A DNA stretch of 64,000 bases from Chloroflexota bacterium (GTDB lineage Bacteria > Chloroflexota > Anaerolineae > Aggregatilineales > Phototrophicaceae): positions 1-64,000 of the forward strand of contig JAPOYS010000105.1 of NCBI GenBank assembly GCA_026706455.1. Reading direction: 5' to 3'. The translations under genes and the position numbers were made by a program. Positions 63,301 through 64,000 of the stretch are shown in pieces. The notes under the pieces are model-generated. The model ran no database searches and was not told the DNA's origin. It saw nothing but the letters and a program-made list of their open reading frames with translations. Each line of letters opens with the position of its first letter. Within the stretch, counting starts at the first letter, position 1.

Positions 63301-63846
63301 ATGGCTGTGACGATTGCCTATTCGGTCGCGCGCCAGTTGGTGGATGACGCTGCCCGTCAAGCGCCCGCTGAAGCCTGTGGACTGTTAGCGGGCACGAATA
63401 ATCACATAGCGGCGGCGCATCCCCTGCGGAATATCGCGGCGGCGCCAGAGACTCAGTTTAGGGCTGACCCGGAGGAGCAGCTGCAAGCGCTCAAAGCGAT
63501 TGACGCCGCCGGGCGCAACTGGCTCGGCGTATACCACTCGCATCCGACCAGCGCGCCCATACCGTCGCCGCAGGATATCGACCAGTGCGCGGATGGCGGG
63601 CTGCTGCAGCTGATCGTTTCGCTCGAAGGCGCTCAACCAGAATTGAAGTTGTGGCGTGTGGATCAGGCCTCCGTGGCGCCCGTAGACCTGGTCTATGACA
63701 CGGTACATGACCATGACAGCCAGCGCCGGTTTACGAAAAGTCAGCAGGCCGCCGTCATTGCCGTGGGCATTGCTGCTGTGCTCATCATGCTTCTCGTATC
63801 GTTATCGCTTTTGCCGCCCGCGCCGGAGATCTTGCCATCGCCCTAA
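63301..63846 (+). CDS. Membrane-anchored JAMM/MPN+ metalloprotease
   Basis: 181 aa. A complete JAMM zinc site is present: Glu24 (EACGLLAG), H79-x-H81, Ser89 and Asp92 in HSHPTSAPIPSPQD. The family cleaves isopeptide or thiocarboxylate-linked adducts of ubiquitin-like and sulfur-carrier proteins (Rpn11, CysO-hydrolase Mec). A C-terminal helix (about 150-172, AAVIAVGIAAVLIMLLVSLSLL) should anchor it with the catalytic domain inside the cell. It lies 2 nt after the Gly-Gly protein. No E1/ThiF gene is seen before the window ends. Confidence 0.9.
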   Translation: MAVTIAYSVARQLVDDAARQAPAEACGLLAGTNNHIAAAHPLRNIAAAPETQFRADPEEQLQALKAIDAAGRNWLGVYHSHPTSAPIPSPQDIDQCADGGLLQLIVSLEGAQPELKLWRVDQASVAPVDLVYDTVHDHDSQRRFTKSQQAAVIAVGIAAVLIMLLVSLSLLPPAPEILPSP

Positions 63847-63865
63847 GGTAGCGAGGACAACTGAC

Positions 63866-64000
63866 TTGGACATTCTCCTCATTGCCTTGCTCGGTCTGGC
63901 TGCGGGTGGCGGCGTCAATCTGCTGGCGGACAACCTCGCGGCCGGTACTGTACCTCGCCGCCCACGCTATCCCGACGGCAGCCGCCGACCCTGGGCCGCC
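63866..64000 (+). CDS. Prepilin peptidase-like protein, N-terminal fragment
   Basis: The ORF runs off the right edge; 45 codons are visible. A hydrophobic helix ILLIALLGLAAGGGVNLLADNL is followed by YPDGSRRPW, resembling the start of A24 (TadV/PilD-type) peptidases, which begin with a GxxxNxxxxRL helix. The start is TTG, 19 nt after the JAMM stop. The call is tentative because no catalytic Asp is in range. Confidence 0.45.
   Translation, partial: MDILLIALLGLAAGGGVNLLADNLAAGTVPRRPRYPDGSRRPWAA

Overview
The window is 64 kb of dense, ordinary-looking bacterial chromosome. I see 63 protein genes and one tRNA gene, and no rRNA, insertion sequence, prophage or CRISPR array. Gene content points to Chloroflexota, most likely Anaerolineae or a close relative. 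The pointers are secreted LysM proteins with long Pro/Thr linkers, a membrane-fused spermidine synthase, a TIGR01906-type membrane protein, polyphosphate glucokinase, type 2 IPP isomerase, and a TagO/WecA-type transferase. This is inference from family distribution; no marker gene was compared. Promoters look like sigma70 sites (TTGAxx, about 17 nt, TAxxAT). Several genes appear to use TTG or GTG starts.

Layout. 0.1-3 kb: trpS, smpB and a TPR membrane protein on the minus strand, then a free-standing tRNA-Leu(GAG). 3-8 kb: a plsX-fabF-trmFO-hflX operon. 8-10.5 kb: a secreted beta-propeller protein and an RNA-methyltransferase-like gene. 10.5-20.2 kb: a surface-polysaccharide locus with a G5/beta-propeller lipoprotein, a glycoside-hydrolase/O-antigen-ligase fusion, UDP-xylose synthase, a second O-antigen ligase, GtrA, a GT4 glycosyltransferase and a membrane protein. 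20-34 kb: acpP, IDI-2, hemW, PP2C phosphatase, response regulator, flavin reductase, polyphosphate glucokinase, L,D-transpeptidase, asd-pheA, Hsp20, an adenosine-deaminase-like pseudoenzyme, pyrG and a roadblock protein. 34-46.8 kb: MoxR-DUF58, a sarcosine-oxidase-like enzyme, the aminopropyltransferase fusion, a Tat-exported polysaccharide deacetylase, and gap-pgk-tpiA. 46.8-55 kb: tagO-upp, ruvB-queA, L21-L27-L31 with an unusual L31 fusion, tdk and sucCD. 55-61.6 kb: two LysM envelope proteins, several unknown membrane proteins and a Nudix hydrolase. 61.7-64 kb: a tight operon that runs off the right edge.

How the genes work together. The housekeeping genes supply translation, lipid synthesis, lower glycolysis, TCA substrate-level phosphorylation and nucleotide salvage. 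The accessory genes are mostly for the cell surface: glycan assembly, peptidoglycan cross-linking and binding, and carbohydrate de-acetylation.

The most unusual items are: (1) the right-edge operon, with a SerK/SbnI-like ParB-fold protein, a CASTOR-type ACT protein, a small beta-rich protein ending in Gly-Gly, and a membrane-anchored JAMM protease; (2) an L31 ribosomal protein fused to a domain like the C-terminal domain of RNA polymerase alpha; (3) an adenosine deaminase homologue lacking its metal and catalytic residues; (4) a glycoside-hydrolase-like domain fused to an O-antigen ligase. All assignments come from reading motifs by eye; no database search was run.
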